A stretch of 64,000 nucleotides of DNA from Microbacterium lacticum (GCF_006716815.1 NZ_VFPS01000006.1:95757-159756), one strand, 5' to 3'; positions 24,113 through 32,060 are shown, numbered from the stretch's first letter. Notes: generated by a model not told the origin, from the letters alone. Program-made: numbers and translations.

Positions 24113-25099
24113 ATGAGCAACGACGGTCTCTACTCCCGTCGGGACATCGCCCGCTGGAGCGCGAACGGGCGTGCCGCCACCCGTCTCGCGGGTCGCTCCG
24201 CGGGATGGGCGGTCCTCGCCGACCGACCAAGGCACGTCGAGCGCGACGGACTGTCGGGCATCGAGCAGGTGCTCGCCACTGCGCTCGTGCTCGTCATGCT
24301 CGTGCTCACCGGCGTCCTGTGGAGCACCGCGCCGTTGGTCGGAGTGCTCCTCGGTCTCCTCGGGGTTTACTTCGTCACGCGCCGCGTCGCCGCATTCTCT
24401 CAGGTGCCCCTCCGTGTCCGAGCATTCTTCCGGCTCCTTCGCGCGCACGTCCCCGCGTGGTGGGTCTGGTCATCGCTCTCTCTCGTCGCTGCGAGCATCC
24501 TCTACCGCAGCTTCACGATCACGTTCCTCCCCGCGTGGATGCAGAGTCTCGCGACCGGTCTCGCAGGCGTGGCGCTCCTGATCAATCTCCTCCCCCTGCC
24601 GATCTACCTTGGACGCCTCGCGGTTCGCGACGCCCGAGAGACCGCACAGGCGGAGGCTGAGATCGAGGCTTCCCTCGCGGCGATGCTGGGCGGCAACCCT
24701 CGCAGCCTGTTCGAGCCGCGCCCGGAGACCGGCATCCCCGCGGCATCGTGGGGGTACGCGGGCGAGAACCTCCTCGTCACCCCGCACGTCGATGTCGATC
24801 TCTCACAGGTCAGGGAGCGGCTCGCTCGCACCCGGCTCGGGCAGCACCTTGAGGTCGCGGAAGCTGACTACCAGCGCATCTTCCTCGTCCCGATCTCAGC
24901 GGAAACGCTCGCCCGTCAACAGGCACGCGCTGCCTCCGGCGGACTCATCGAGGGTGAGAGCGACCTGTCGCAGCCCATCGCCACCGAGACCGTGGCGGCG
25001 CTCGACGAGGACGACCCGTGGGGCGCCGCCCCGGAGCCGTCCGCCCCGGCGTCGCGCGACGGCGACATCCCGACCTTCGACGAGCGGGACTGGACGTGA
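24113..25099 (+). CDS. transfer-associated membrane protein
   Basis: 328 residues from ATG 24113. Four hydrophobic segments between about 50 and 170 in two pairs, then a long cytosolic tail with an acidic end (DEDDPWGAAPEPSAPAS). The stop overlaps the start of the FtsK-like gene (GTGA). TraB-type proteins normally have N-terminal membrane helices; the partner here lacks them, so this protein may be its separate membrane anchor. That pairing is inference from coupling. Confidence 0.75.
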   Translation: MSNDGLYSRRDIARWSANGRAATRLAGRSAGWAVLADRPRHVERDGLSGIEQVLATALVLVMLVLTGVLWSTAPLVGVLLGLLGVYFVTRRVAAFSQVPLRVRAFFRLLRAHVPAWWVWSSLSLVAASILYRSFTITFLPAWMQSLATGLAGVALLINLLPLPIYLGRLAVRDARETAQAEAEIEASLAAMLGGNPRSLFEPRPETGIPAASWGYAGENLLVTPHVDVDLSQVRERLARTRLGQHLEVAEADYQRIFLVPISAETLARQQARAASGGLIEGESDLSQPIATETVAALDEDDPWGAAPEPSAPASRDGDIPTFDERDWT

Positions 25100-26760
25100 A
25101 CGTCATCCCTGAGCGCGTGAGCGTTCCCGGGTTCCCGAATACGGCGGCGGCTCGCGCGAAGCTCGATGAGTCCTTCGACGCGCGTTTCGGTCACGGATTT
25201 ACCCCGGGGAAGTTCGACCCGGAAACGTCGATGATCGCAGTTGTCCAGGAGCGCCCTGACGCGCAGCGGCTCACGCTCAGCAGCGACTTCAAAGGCTCTC
25301 AGGTGGACGCTCTCGCCGAGCGCGTGCGGCAGAAGGGGTTCGACCTCGTCGAGGTCAACCAGCACGAGAAGTTCGCCATCATCGCGCACCTCACCCCCGA
25401 AGCGCGGGCGATCCGCAACCGCCTCGCGAGCTTCCTCAAGGTCCGTCCCTGGGAGGTCGAGGTCGCGGTCGAACTCGACCCCGACAACCCTCGCGTGGTC
25501 GACCTCGTGCAGCTGCTCCGGGCACCAGAGGCGGGCACGGACGCCGAGAAGCGACTCGCTGTCTGGCGCGCCGCGGTGCTAGTCATTCCGGGTGCCCACG
25601 CCGACTGGCGCATCGAGGAAGACCTCGTGTCGGGTCGCGTGGTGCTCGAACGCCGCGACCCGCTCCGGCTCCCGCAGCGTGTTCCGCTCGCCGACCTCAC
25701 CATCGACTTCGACCCCGACCTGTGGGACTTCATCCCCCACGGGCAGGACACCGGCGCGCGCGTCGTCGGGCAGAAGCTCTCCGTCCCACACGGGTTGGTC
25801 GCGGGAGAGACGGGTGCGGGCAAGTCCTACTTCCTTCTCGCTCACGCCGTTGGCGCGCTGTCTCGGGGGCACGATCTCATCGTCGTCGATCCGACGAAGA
25901 ACGCGGTCGACTTCACCCCGCTGCACCCCTGGTGCGCCGCGGTAGCGGTCACCACACTTCCCGAGGCGCGGGCGGTCATCGAGACGGTGTACGCGGAGCG
26001 CGTCCGGCGCCAGAAGGTGCTTCAGGCTCACGGAATCGGGTTCTGGGCAAAGCTCCCCGCAGACGTACGTGCCTCGGAGGGCATCCGTCCCGTGACTGTC
26101 ATCATCGATGAAGCCGCATCACTGCTCGAAGACTCGTCCGCAAACCTGTCGGCTCTCGACAAGGACGACCCCCTCCGAGTCGAGTTCGAGCAGGACCGGG
26201 TAGCAAAGACGATCATCCGGCTCTACCTCGGAAAGCTCGGTCGCGAGGCGCGCAACGTCGGCATCCACATGGTGCTCGGCGTACAGCGTCCCGACACCTC
26301 GTTCCTCCCCGGGGAGTTCCGAGCGAACATCGGACAGAAGGTGCAGCTGAAGGTACCCGGTTCCGCTCCGATGGCTCCCGAATCGCTCCGAATGCTCTTC
26401 CCGGGTCAGTTCGCGCCCGAGGCATCTGACCTTCTCGGGCGCCTTGGGGACATGCCCGGTTCCGGCGTCACGATGGCGGAGGGAGGGGCAGGCGTCGCGG
26501 CTTTCCGCGTCGCCTATGAGGACGCACTCCGGCTCCCCGCTCTCCTCGAAGCACGCGGTGTCCCACGCGCACAGAAGTGGGAGATCATGCAGCCCGAATC
26601 CCCGACACCCGCCGACCTCGCAGACCCGTTCGAGGGCTTCTCCGACGACCCCTTCGCGGACTTCGACGGCGACCCCTTCGCCGACCTCGACGACGACCCG
26701 ACACCGCCTCGTCGCGGGGCGACTCCGCCCGCCGAGTTCTCGCTCGACGACTTGCTCTGA
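25096..26760 (+). CDS. FtsK/TraB-like DNA translocase
   Basis: 554 residues from GTG 25096. P-loop GETGAGKS at 237-244 in the context VPHGLVAGETGAGKSYFLLA; the following DLIVVDPTKNAVDFTPLHPW is the typical FtsK_SpoIIIE strand. Walker B VTVIIDEAASLL has Asp 338. REARNVGIHMVLGVQRPDTS is the conserved motif after it. The C-terminus is an Asp/Phe repeat (DPFADFDGDPFADLDDDP) rather than a gamma winged helix, so DNA recognition may differ from TraB of pSVH1. In AICEs this single ATPase moves double-stranded DNA between cells. Preceded by its probable membrane partner. Confidence 0.9.
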   Translation: MNVIPERVSVPGFPNTAAARAKLDESFDARFGHGFTPGKFDPETSMIAVVQERPDAQRLTLSSDFKGSQVDALAERVRQKGFDLVEVNQHEKFAIIAHLTPEARAIRNRLASFLKVRPWEVEVAVELDPDNPRVVDLVQLLRAPEAGTDAEKRLAVWRAAVLVIPGAHADWRIEEDLVSGRVVLERRDPLRLPQRVPLADLTIDFDPDLWDFIPHGQDTGARVVGQKLSVPHGLVAGETGAGKSYFLLAHAVGALSRGHDLIVVDPTKNAVDFTPLHPWCAAVAVTTLPEARAVIETVYAERVRRQKVLQAHGIGFWAKLPADVRASEGIRPVTVIIDEAASLLEDSSANLSALDKDDPLRVEFEQDRVAKTIIRLYLGKLGREARNVGIHMVLGVQRPDTSFLPGEFRANIGQKVQLKVPGSAPMAPESLRMLFPGQFAPEASDLLGRLGDMPGSGVTMAEGGAGVAAFRVAYEDALRLPALLEARGVPRAQKWEIMQPESPTPADLADPFEGFSDDPFADFDGDPFADLDDDPTPPRRGATPPAEFSLDDLL

Positions 26761-26775
26761 CTGAAGGAGACCCTC

Positions 26776-27030
26776 ATGGCTACTCTCACCGTCTACTCGA
26801 AGCCCTCGTGCGTGCAGTGCACGGCAACGTACCGCCGCCTCGATGCGCTCGGCATCGACTACGCGGTGGTCGACCTCTCTGAGGACGCTGCCGCGCTCGC
26901 CCTCACTAAGCGCCTCGGGCACCTCCAAGCGCCCGTGGTCGTGCTGCGAGACAGGGACGAGTGCGTAGTCGATCACTGGTCGGGCTTCCGCCCGGACAAG
27001 ATCGACGCGCTTGGGCTTCTCGCAGCCTAA
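26776..27030 (+). CDS. nrdH: NrdH-type glutaredoxin-like redoxin
   Basis: 84 residues, SD AAGGAG. CVQC active site at 12-15 in YSKPSCVQCTATYRRLDALG, cis-Pro segment LQAPVVV, and the Trp-Ser-Gly-Phe-Arg-Pro end typical of NrdH. It reduces class Ib ribonucleotide reductase via thioredoxin reductase. No nrdE/F here; on an element with its own polymerase it could help supply dNTPs, but this is conjecture. Confidence 0.9.
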   Translation: MATLTVYSKPSCVQCTATYRRLDALGIDYAVVDLSEDAAALALTKRLGHLQAPVVVLRDRDECVVDHWSGFRPDKIDALGLLAA

Positions 27031-27105
27031 CGACGGAGGGGCAAAACCCGAACGGACGGGGTTCAACAGGCGAGGGCACACGTCCTCCACCCGGAAGGAC
27101 TTCCC

Positions 27106-27257
27106 ATGCGCAAGACCCCCGTCATCATCACCTCCGCCCTCGCACTCCTCGCGGTCGTGGCATTCGCCGGACCCCCGCAATCTGGGCGGGCGTCATCGGT
27201 GGAATCGCCGCCCTCGCCGGGGGCGCACTGATCTGGTCGCGCCCCCGGCGAGCCTGA
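27106..27257 (+). pseudogene. small two-helix membrane protein split by a C5-run frameshift
   Basis: ATG 27106 after GGAAGGA starts MRKTPVIITSALALLAVVAF. In this frame the second half becomes polar and stops at 27231. In the next frame, from the CCCCC run at about 27172, TPAIWAGVIGGIAALAGGAL, then IWSRPRRA completes a second helix and stops at 27257. One inserted or lost base restores a protein of about 50 residues. Confidence 0.55.
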
Positions 27258-27271
27258 AAGACCGGGGCTGT

Positions 27272-27304
27272 GCCGAGAGATTCCCCCTCTTCTTCCCTCT
27301 CGGC
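27272..27304. terminator. hairpin behind the transfer operon
   Basis: GCCGAGAG at 27272-27279 is inverted at 27297-27304 around a C/T-rich loop; outer bases (CCGGGG...) extend pairing imperfectly. Probably the first of two terminators here. Confidence 0.5.
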
Positions 27305-27344
27305 GCAGTCCCTTCCCGGGGTGGCGGAGTGTGTGCCCGCCCCC

Positions 27345-27512
27345 TCAGAAATCCTCCGGCTCCTTCTGTGCCGGGGGATTTCTTTCTTCGGGGCGCTCCG
27401 GCTCACTCATCCACAGACACTCCTCACAGCCGAGGGACATCCCGTACGCCGCCTCGAACACCCGCACCATCTCACCGCAACGCGGACACAGCGCGGGGTC
27501 GGGCTCGCCAGC
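27345..27512 (-). CDS. zinc-ribbon protein, start unclear
   Basis: The frame is open from just after a TGA at 27513-27515 to TGA 27345. It encodes ALCPRCGEMVRVFEAAYGMS, then LGCEECLWMSEPERPEER. CPRC and CEEC form a convincing four-cysteine zinc ribbon. No start codon precedes the first pair, so the gene may be frameshifted relative to the overlapping ORF 27636-27472, which has a start and ribosome site but ends in Arg-rich filler. The 3' end overlaps the terminator stem at 27348. Confidence 0.45.
   Translation of the reverse strand, partial: AGEPDPALCPRCGEMVRVFEAAYGMSLGCEECLWMSEPERPEERNPPAQKEPEDF
27348..27382 (+). terminator. rho-independent terminator (plus strand)
   Basis: GAAATCC-CCGGC pairs with GCCGG-GGATTTC and is followed by TTTCTTC. 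It ends the plus-strand transfer operon. Confidence 0.72.
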
Positions 27513-27636
27513 TCAATCGCGTGTTCTCGGCGACGTTGCGGTGAGCTGGCGTTTGCTGTCGAGCAGGTGCCATGAGCCAACTCAGGTCGTCGTCGTCGTC
27601 GATCATGGTTTCAACGTATTCCCGACCCGCATTCAT
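27472..27636 (-). CDS. 54-residue ORF, possible 5' part of the zinc-ribbon gene
   Basis: ATG 27636 after AGAGGGA. MNAGREYVETMIDDDDDLSW is plausible coding; beyond about residue 35 it turns Arg-rich. The zinc-ribbon frame begins in the next frame at the same place, so one gene with a shift near 27520 is likely. Confidence 0.42.
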   Translation of the reverse strand: MNAGREYVETMIDDDDDLSWLMAPARQQTPAHRNVAENTRLSWRARPRAVSALR

Positions 27637-27686
27637 CGTCCCTCTCTTCCGACCGACCATGATGCAGCCGGACCGCAATCTATAGG

Positions 27687-27780
27687 TTCCGGGACGGTCG
27701 GTCGGCGGTCATCGCACCCGCACGATTTCAGGATCAGATCGTCCCGTATACCCGTGCCGGAATGTTCTGGATTCCGGGAC
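27687..27780. promoter_or_regulatory. possible resolution (res-like) site upstream of the recombinase
   Basis: TTCCGGGAC occurs directly repeated at 27687 and 27772, and CCGGAAT-N7-ATTCCGG (27757-27777) is a perfect inverted repeat 25 bp before the recombinase start. Serine resolvases bind clustered imperfect dyads upstream of their genes, so this is the obvious candidate. Confidence 0.45.
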
Positions 27781-27802
27781 ACTTTCGGGAGGGGACGGAC
27801 AC

Positions 27803-28363
27803 ATGCTGCTGGGCTATCTGCGCGTGAGCACCAAGGACCAATCGTTCGACCTTCAGCGCGATGCGCTCGAACGCGCGGGGGTCACGAAGCTGTGGTCAGA
27901 CGAAGCCCTGTCCGGCAGCGTCGCACCCGCCGAGCGTCCCGGGTTCCGCGCGCTGCTCGACCACGCCCGCGATGGCGACGAGATCGTCGCGTGGCGGCTC
28001 GACCGCGTCGGACGCAATGCCGCCGCGGTGCTCGCCCTGGTCGAAGACCTCGACGCGCGCGGCGTCACTCTACGAACCGTCAGCGACGGGATCTCAACAG
28101 CCGGCTCCACGGGACGCCTTGTGCTCGGCATCCTCGCCGCCGTCGCGGAGATGGAACGAGAAGTGATCCGGGAGAGAGTAACCGCGGGCGTTCAAGCGGC
28201 GCGCGAGCGCGGCACCCCCATCGGGCGACCACCGGCACTCAACTACGAACAAGTCGAACTGGCGCGGTCCCTTCGCCTGGACGGGAAGTCCTACGCGCAG
28301 ATCGCGAGAACGCTCGGGGTCGGGAAGAGCACCGTGGCACGGGCGCTTGCAGCCGAGATCTGA
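27803..28363 (+). CDS. serine recombinase (resolvase/invertase)
   Basis: 186 residues. Catalytic Ser 9 in LGYLRVSTKDQSFDLQRDAL, and the Arg-rich motif VAWRLDRVGRNAAAV. The long dimer helix is followed by AAVAEMEREVIRERVTAGVQ, with a C-terminal HTH (SYAQIARTLGVGKSTVARAL). Size fits the Tn3 resolvase/Pin group. It probably resolves dimers of the excised circle, or inverts a segment; no inversion partner sites were seen. Confidence 0.93.
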   Translation: MLLGYLRVSTKDQSFDLQRDALERAGVTKLWSDEALSGSVAPAERPGFRALLDHARDGDEIVAWRLDRVGRNAAAVLALVEDLDARGVTLRTVSDGISTAGSTGRLVLGILAAVAEMEREVIRERVTAGVQAARERGTPIGRPPALNYEQVELARSLRLDGKSYAQIARTLGVGKSTVARALAAEI

Positions 28364-28367
28364 CCCC

Positions 28368-28697
28368 TTACTCGTCCAGGTAGAGGATGTCGCGCGTGAA
28401 CTCGATTGGGTTGCGCGACGCGTTCACGGCGATTCTCTTGCCGAGCAACGGGCTGTCTCTCTGCGGCTCGATCTCGATTGCTATGCGGACAGGGTTGTGG
28501 TTCCGGTCCTTTCGGACTCCGATGACCTCACCGATGGCGCTCACGGTGCCGCTTGCGTCAACGACGACTGCATAGGTGCAGGAGATCACGCGGTCGGCGC
28601 GCGTTCGCCACCACTTGAGCCCGCGTTCCATCCACTCGTCGAAGGACCACTCGACCTTGCGTGCATCCTCGTTCACCTTGATGATGATGTGTTCCAA
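28368..28697 (-). CDS. small basic protein, possibly PUA/EVE-like
   Basis: 109 residues from TTG 28697 after AAGGGGA. DEWMERGLKWWRTRADRVIS, then GEVIGVRKDRNHNPVRIAIE, then NPIEFTRDILYLDE. The Trp-rich helix followed by a beta barrel-like string recalls PUA/ASCH/EVE modules near modification systems. This is only a resemblance. The palindrome at 28725 sits in its promoter. Confidence 0.6.
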   Translation of the reverse strand: MEHIIIKVNEDARKVEWSFDEWMERGLKWWRTRADRVISCTYAVVVDASGTVSAIGEVIGVRKDRNHNPVRIAIEIEPQRDSPLLGKRIAVNASRNPIEFTRDILYLDE

Positions 28698-28724
28698 CGT
28701 GTCCCCTTGAGTGCCTACTCGGTT

Positions 28725-28754
28725 ACTTTGATACTTGTAATCATGTATCAAAGT
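28725..28754. promoter_or_regulatory. perfect palindrome ACTTTGATAC-N10-GTATCAAAGT
   Basis: Ten-base arms, AT-rich, 28 bp upstream of the TTG start at 28697 and downstream of the frameshifted gene ending at 28795. Likely operator; a C-protein box for the R-M system or a terminator are alternatives. Confidence 0.6.
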
Positions 28755-28794
28755 ATTGCCGGTGGCAAGCTCAGCGACTTCCACATCAAAGGCA

Positions 28795-29137
28795 TCACTC
28801 CCCTGCTTCGCCGCGTGGCGTCGCTTGGGCAAGGCGCAGGATGATCGCTCCCACGATATGTATGGCGAACCAGGCGTCCTCAGCAGATGCGGTATCGGCG
28901 TTGTGAGCATCTCCCGTATTGCTCCGGTCGGCGGACGCCCATCGGCAGGCTTTCTCGATGGTCAGCAACAGCGGCGCGTCATGGGATGCGATGATCCCCG
29001 CCGACCTCGCTGTTCATGACGAACTGAAGGCGTACTCGCGTCTCGCGCGAGAAGCTGTCTGACCAGAAAGACTCACCCCGGCGCTCGCGCTCTTCGAGCG
29101 CGGCGAGCGCACGGCGACGTTTGAACAGGGGCGACAT
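28795..29137 (-). pseudogene. hypothetical gene split by a one-base shift in a C4/G4 run
   Basis: ATG 29137 starts MSPLFKRRRALAALEERERR; the frame runs to FVMNSEVGG and then stops at 28979. The next frame carries on with IIASHDAPLLLTIEKACRWA, then AWFAIHIVGAIILRLAQATP to a stop at 28795. Deleting one G in the GGGG (complement of CCCC at 28996) joins them into a protein of about 113 residues. No family recognised. It is the first gene after the methyltransferase. Confidence 0.6.
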
Positions 29138-29149
29138 CGGTCGATGAAC

Positions 29150-30004
29150 CTAGACCGCTTGCTCCAGCTCGGCGTCGTCGTCAGCGGCACCCCGTCCGCG
29201 CGCACGAATCTTCGCGCCGCTACGGCGTAGCAGTGTTCGCACACGTTGGATGCTGTACTCGGTCTCTTCGGCGAGGTCGCGGATCGAACGCCCCTGCTCG
29301 TACTCCTCGCGCATGAGGTTCGCGATCCGGTCGGCGACGCGCGGCGACATACGCTCGTACGAATCTAGAAGTGGCACCTGATCAAAGCTTCCTCCGGCAT
29401 AGCCGCGGTGCTGTTGACCCTTCGGCTCAACCTCCACACCGGATTCATTCCCCCACGCACTCCACCCCTCGCGGGGGTAACGCGCGAACATTTCGAGGAA
29501 CGGACCCGGCGAACACGCCTCGATGAGGTCGTACTGTTCGTCAGGCTTACGACTGTGTTCGCGTTTGCGAGTCTCGATCATGTTCACCGTCGAACGCGCA
29601 GGTGCAAGGGTTCGCTGAGAGCCGCGAACCCCAAAGAGGATCGGCTCGGTCACGTTGCGGAAGTAGAACCCCACACCACGCCCGTCCGGACCACCATCCT
29701 TGCGTCGCTTCGCCCAGATGATGTTCGACACGTAGCGGAAGCCCCACGCTTCCATGACACGAATCCCGTCGGGCAGCATCGCGTTAGGAACCCAGAGATA
29801 TAGGTGCGCGTTCTTCGCCGACACGTCCGCTACGGGTAGGTCGCAGATTTCGTCGAGCGACATCGTGGAGTACCGGTCGAGCCTCTTGTGCTCCGGAGCG
29901 ACCTTCCCCGTGCGATTGGCGAAACGCCACGGTGGGTCGGCGAGGATGGTCTTGAAGCCTCCATCGACGGTGGGGAGGGGGGCGATGTCGGCGGTCTCGG
30001 TCAC
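29150..30004 (-). CDS. MT-A70-family DNA adenine methyltransferase
   Basis: 284 residues from GTG 30004. Catalytic DPPW at 23-26 (TILADPPWRFANRTG), then AHLYLWVPNAMLPDGIRVME and the C-terminal MT-A70 motifs. The last 60 residues are an added HTH (SIRDLAEETEYSIQRVRTLL). Transfers a methyl group to adenine N6. Directly upstream lies a BglII-like endonuclease gene; the two probably form a type II R-M system. The HTH tail might let the enzyme regulate its own operon. Confidence 0.9.
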   Translation of the reverse strand: MTETADIAPLPTVDGGFKTILADPPWRFANRTGKVAPEHKRLDRYSTMSLDEICDLPVADVSAKNAHLYLWVPNAMLPDGIRVMEAWGFRYVSNIIWAKRRKDGGPDGRGVGFYFRNVTEPILFGVRGSQRTLAPARSTVNMIETRKREHSRKPDEQYDLIEACSPGPFLEMFARYPREGWSAWGNESGVEVEPKGQQHRGYAGGSFDQVPLLDSYERMSPRVADRIANLMREEYEQGRSIRDLAEETEYSIQRVRTLLRRSGAKIRARGRGAADDDAELEQAV

Positions 30005-30028
30005 AATTAGAGAGTACCAGACAGAGAT

Positions 30029-30736
30029 CTAAATCTGACTATTAGATCTTTCGCTGTCCTCCCACGTTTCGGCACAGATCGCCACAGCGAGAATGGGGCA
30101 CCCGCCGCCATCTCCTCTCGTCATGCGAGGAAGCAGCTTGTCGATGTTCGTGGTCGTGCTTGTCGCGAGGACTTTTCGAGCCTCCTCGGGCTCGATGCCT
30201 GCCTCGATGCGAAGGCGCGTCCCCAACTCACGCAGATCAGCTTGAGTGCGGGTTATGAGGACGGCTGCATCGATCAGCCCCGCGTCGTACAGGGCGCGGT
30301 ACGCACCGATGTCCCTGTCGAGGTTGCCGTCCTTGGCGTTCCATTCGAGATCAAGAGCGATCCGTCCGGTGAAGTTGTCGACCTTGTATCCCTCATTGGA
30401 GACCAACGTGCTCGATTCAGTCACGGCTCGCTCCCCCGCAGGTCGGTAGGGGAAGATGCGCAGCTTCAGCTCGATGTCTGTGTCAACGCGGGCTTCCCTC
30501 CACCCCATCGTTCGGAAGGAGCCGTTGATGCGTTTCGCCAGCGCGGACTCGGACCCACCTGCGTCGATGAGGTCGGAACTGAGCAACTTGAAGTCGTTCA
30601 GCACACCCTCGATCATGCACGTTTCTCGTGGATTGGTCGCCTTGAGAATGGCGGCAGCGTTGCGGACCTCGCGAAACTGGTAACGAGCGAGCGTTCTCGA
30701 TGCGAAGACGGACTCGTATGAGGTGGTGAGGTCCAT
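30029..30736 (-). CDS. BglII/BstYI-like type II restriction endonuclease
   Basis: 235 residues from ATG 30736. VDNFTGRIALDLEWNAKDGN holds D120, D129 and E131, spaced as D-x8-D/E-x-E/Q, matching the active site spacing of BglII (D84, E93, Q95). NLDRDIGAYRALYDAGLIDA and VLITR, then GGCPILAVAI follow the family. It would cut at a GATC-centred site if the relationship holds; the sequence around its own stop (30032-30050) contains two AGATCT words. Operon partner of the methyltransferase. Confidence 0.8.
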   Translation of the reverse strand: MDLTTSYESVFASRTLARYQFREVRNAAAILKATNPRETCMIEGVLNDFKLLSSDLIDAGGSESALAKRINGSFRTMGWREARVDTDIELKLRIFPYRPAGERAVTESSTLVSNEGYKVDNFTGRIALDLEWNAKDGNLDRDIGAYRALYDAGLIDAAVLITRTQADLRELGTRLRIEAGIEPEEARKVLATSTTTNIDKLLPRMTRGDGGGCPILAVAICAETWEDSERSNSQI

Positions 30737-30746
30737 GCGCCACAAT

Positions 30747-31154
30747 CTACCCACCGAGCGCCCCCTCCTGCCCGTACGCCACGAGCGCTCGGTAGGTCGC
30801 AACCGCATCGAGCACGCTCCCCCACCGTGGCTCCGCTCCCGGCTCGACAGCGAACTCACGCACGCGGTCCGCGCGACGCACCGGAGGCGCGTCGTCGCAG
30901 CCCCAGCCCCTGATCCACCACACCTGTCGCAGCCGCTCATCGAGCGGTTCGTCGATGACGCGCAGCGCGGCGCTTTCGAGGTACGCCGCCCACCACTGCG
31001 CGTAGGGCGACGCCTCCCCCGGCACGTAGATGAGCAGCGGCACACCCCACGACCGAAGCGCTCGTTCGAGGTGAACGAGAGCGTAGAACAGGTCGTCCGC
31101 GTCGAGGAGCGGGTCACATAGCGCGGAGACATGCACGATCACCGCCTCACGCAC
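30747..31154 (-). CDS. hypothetical protein
   Basis: 135 residues from GTG 31154, overlapping the upstream gene by 8 bp. HLERALRSWGVPLLIYVPGE suggests a Rossmann-like alpha/beta start, with a Trp-rich middle (QVWWIRGWGCDD). No family recognised. The overlap marks it as a partner of the 31147-32007 gene; both lie between the R-M pair and the integrase. Confidence 0.68.
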   Translation of the reverse strand: MREAVIVHVSALCDPLLDADDLFYALVHLERALRSWGVPLLIYVPGEASPYAQWWAAYLESAALRVIDEPLDERLRQVWWIRGWGCDDAPPVRRADRVREFAVEPGAEPRWGSVLDAVATYRALVAYGQEGALGG

Positions 31155-32007
31155 GAGTCAGCCTCCCGAGAAGCGCGCTCCACCCAGCCACATCGCGCGG
31201 GGGACGGACAGGGATCACCTCGTCGGCGAACGGCGCGAGTCGTTCGTCCTGGACCACTTCTCGTCCCGCGACGCGTGAGATCCACACGAGCCGCCGGATG
31301 TTGCTCGGCGGATGCAGCGGGAACCCCATGCGGATTCCGGCGTCGCGCAGCACCGTGCGCACCTCGTCGCTTGCGGGCGTCTGCACGATGAGCACGACAC
31401 CGTGCAGCGATGCGCCATGCGAGAACGCGATGAACTCGCGCAGGTCGGCGGGGAGTGCATGCTCACGCACGTAAACCGCATCGACGGGAGGCTCGACCGC
31501 GACGCGCTGCGGCGGCTGCCACCCGATGAGCACCTCCTCCACGTCCTCGATCAGCGGTGGCTCGATCCCGTCGCGCCCCGGGAGGATGCGCAATGGCAGC
31601 GACCCGGCACGTTCGAGGAGAGGGCGCTGCACTCCGGGATCGAGGGTCAGCCACCAGACCTGCGCGACACGTCGCGGTCGTCGCGGACCGGCGTCGAGCG
31701 TAAGCGCGGCGACCCGAGAGTGCGCGGTTGCCGACGACGTGCCGAGAATGTCGGCGTGCACCGCGAGGGCGCGAATGCGCACGGTTCGCGAGACCCGGGG
31801 CGGCATGAGGACGGTGACCTCCAGCGCGTAGCGGTTCGAGGCGACGTGGTCGGTCAGGTCGTTTAAGCGCTCGATCCACGACTCCGTCATCCCGGGCAGC
31901 GCAAGGATCGACGCATCGAGGTAAAGCAACGCCTGCGGCTCGGTCACGTTGTCCTCTCCGACCGGCGGGGAGACGTGCGCGGTCGCCCCGCCGGTCACGC
32001 ACATCAT
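31147..32007 (-). CDS. hypothetical protein
   Basis: 286 residues from ATG 32007, or 267 from GTG 31950. ALLYLDASILALPGMTESWI, then two similar alpha/beta halves (ALEVTVLMPPRVSRTVRIRA and HGVVLIVQTPASDEVRTVLR), perhaps an internal duplication. No family recognised. The CGACCATGATG motif lies at its 5' end, divergent from the integrase. Confidence 0.7.
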   Translation of the reverse strand: MMCVTGGATAHVSPPVGEDNVTEPQALLYLDASILALPGMTESWIERLNDLTDHVASNRYALEVTVLMPPRVSRTVRIRALAVHADILGTSSATAHSRVAALTLDAGPRRPRRVAQVWWLTLDPGVQRPLLERAGSLPLRILPGRDGIEPPLIEDVEEVLIGWQPPQRVAVEPPVDAVYVREHALPADLREFIAFSHGASLHGVVLIVQTPASDEVRTVLRDAGIRMGFPLHPPSNIRRLVWISRVAGREVVQDERLAPFADEVIPVRPPRDVAGWSALLGRLTRA

Positions 32008-32060
32008 GGTCGGTGCTCACGCAGGTATGGTCGACCTCGACGGAGAAGAGGGGGGTGCTC

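Noticed and set aside
30024..30050. AGATCT words near the R-M genes as proof of specificity
   Set aside because: Two copies here and one in the iteron region are suggestive, but without counts over the genome they do not show the recognition site.
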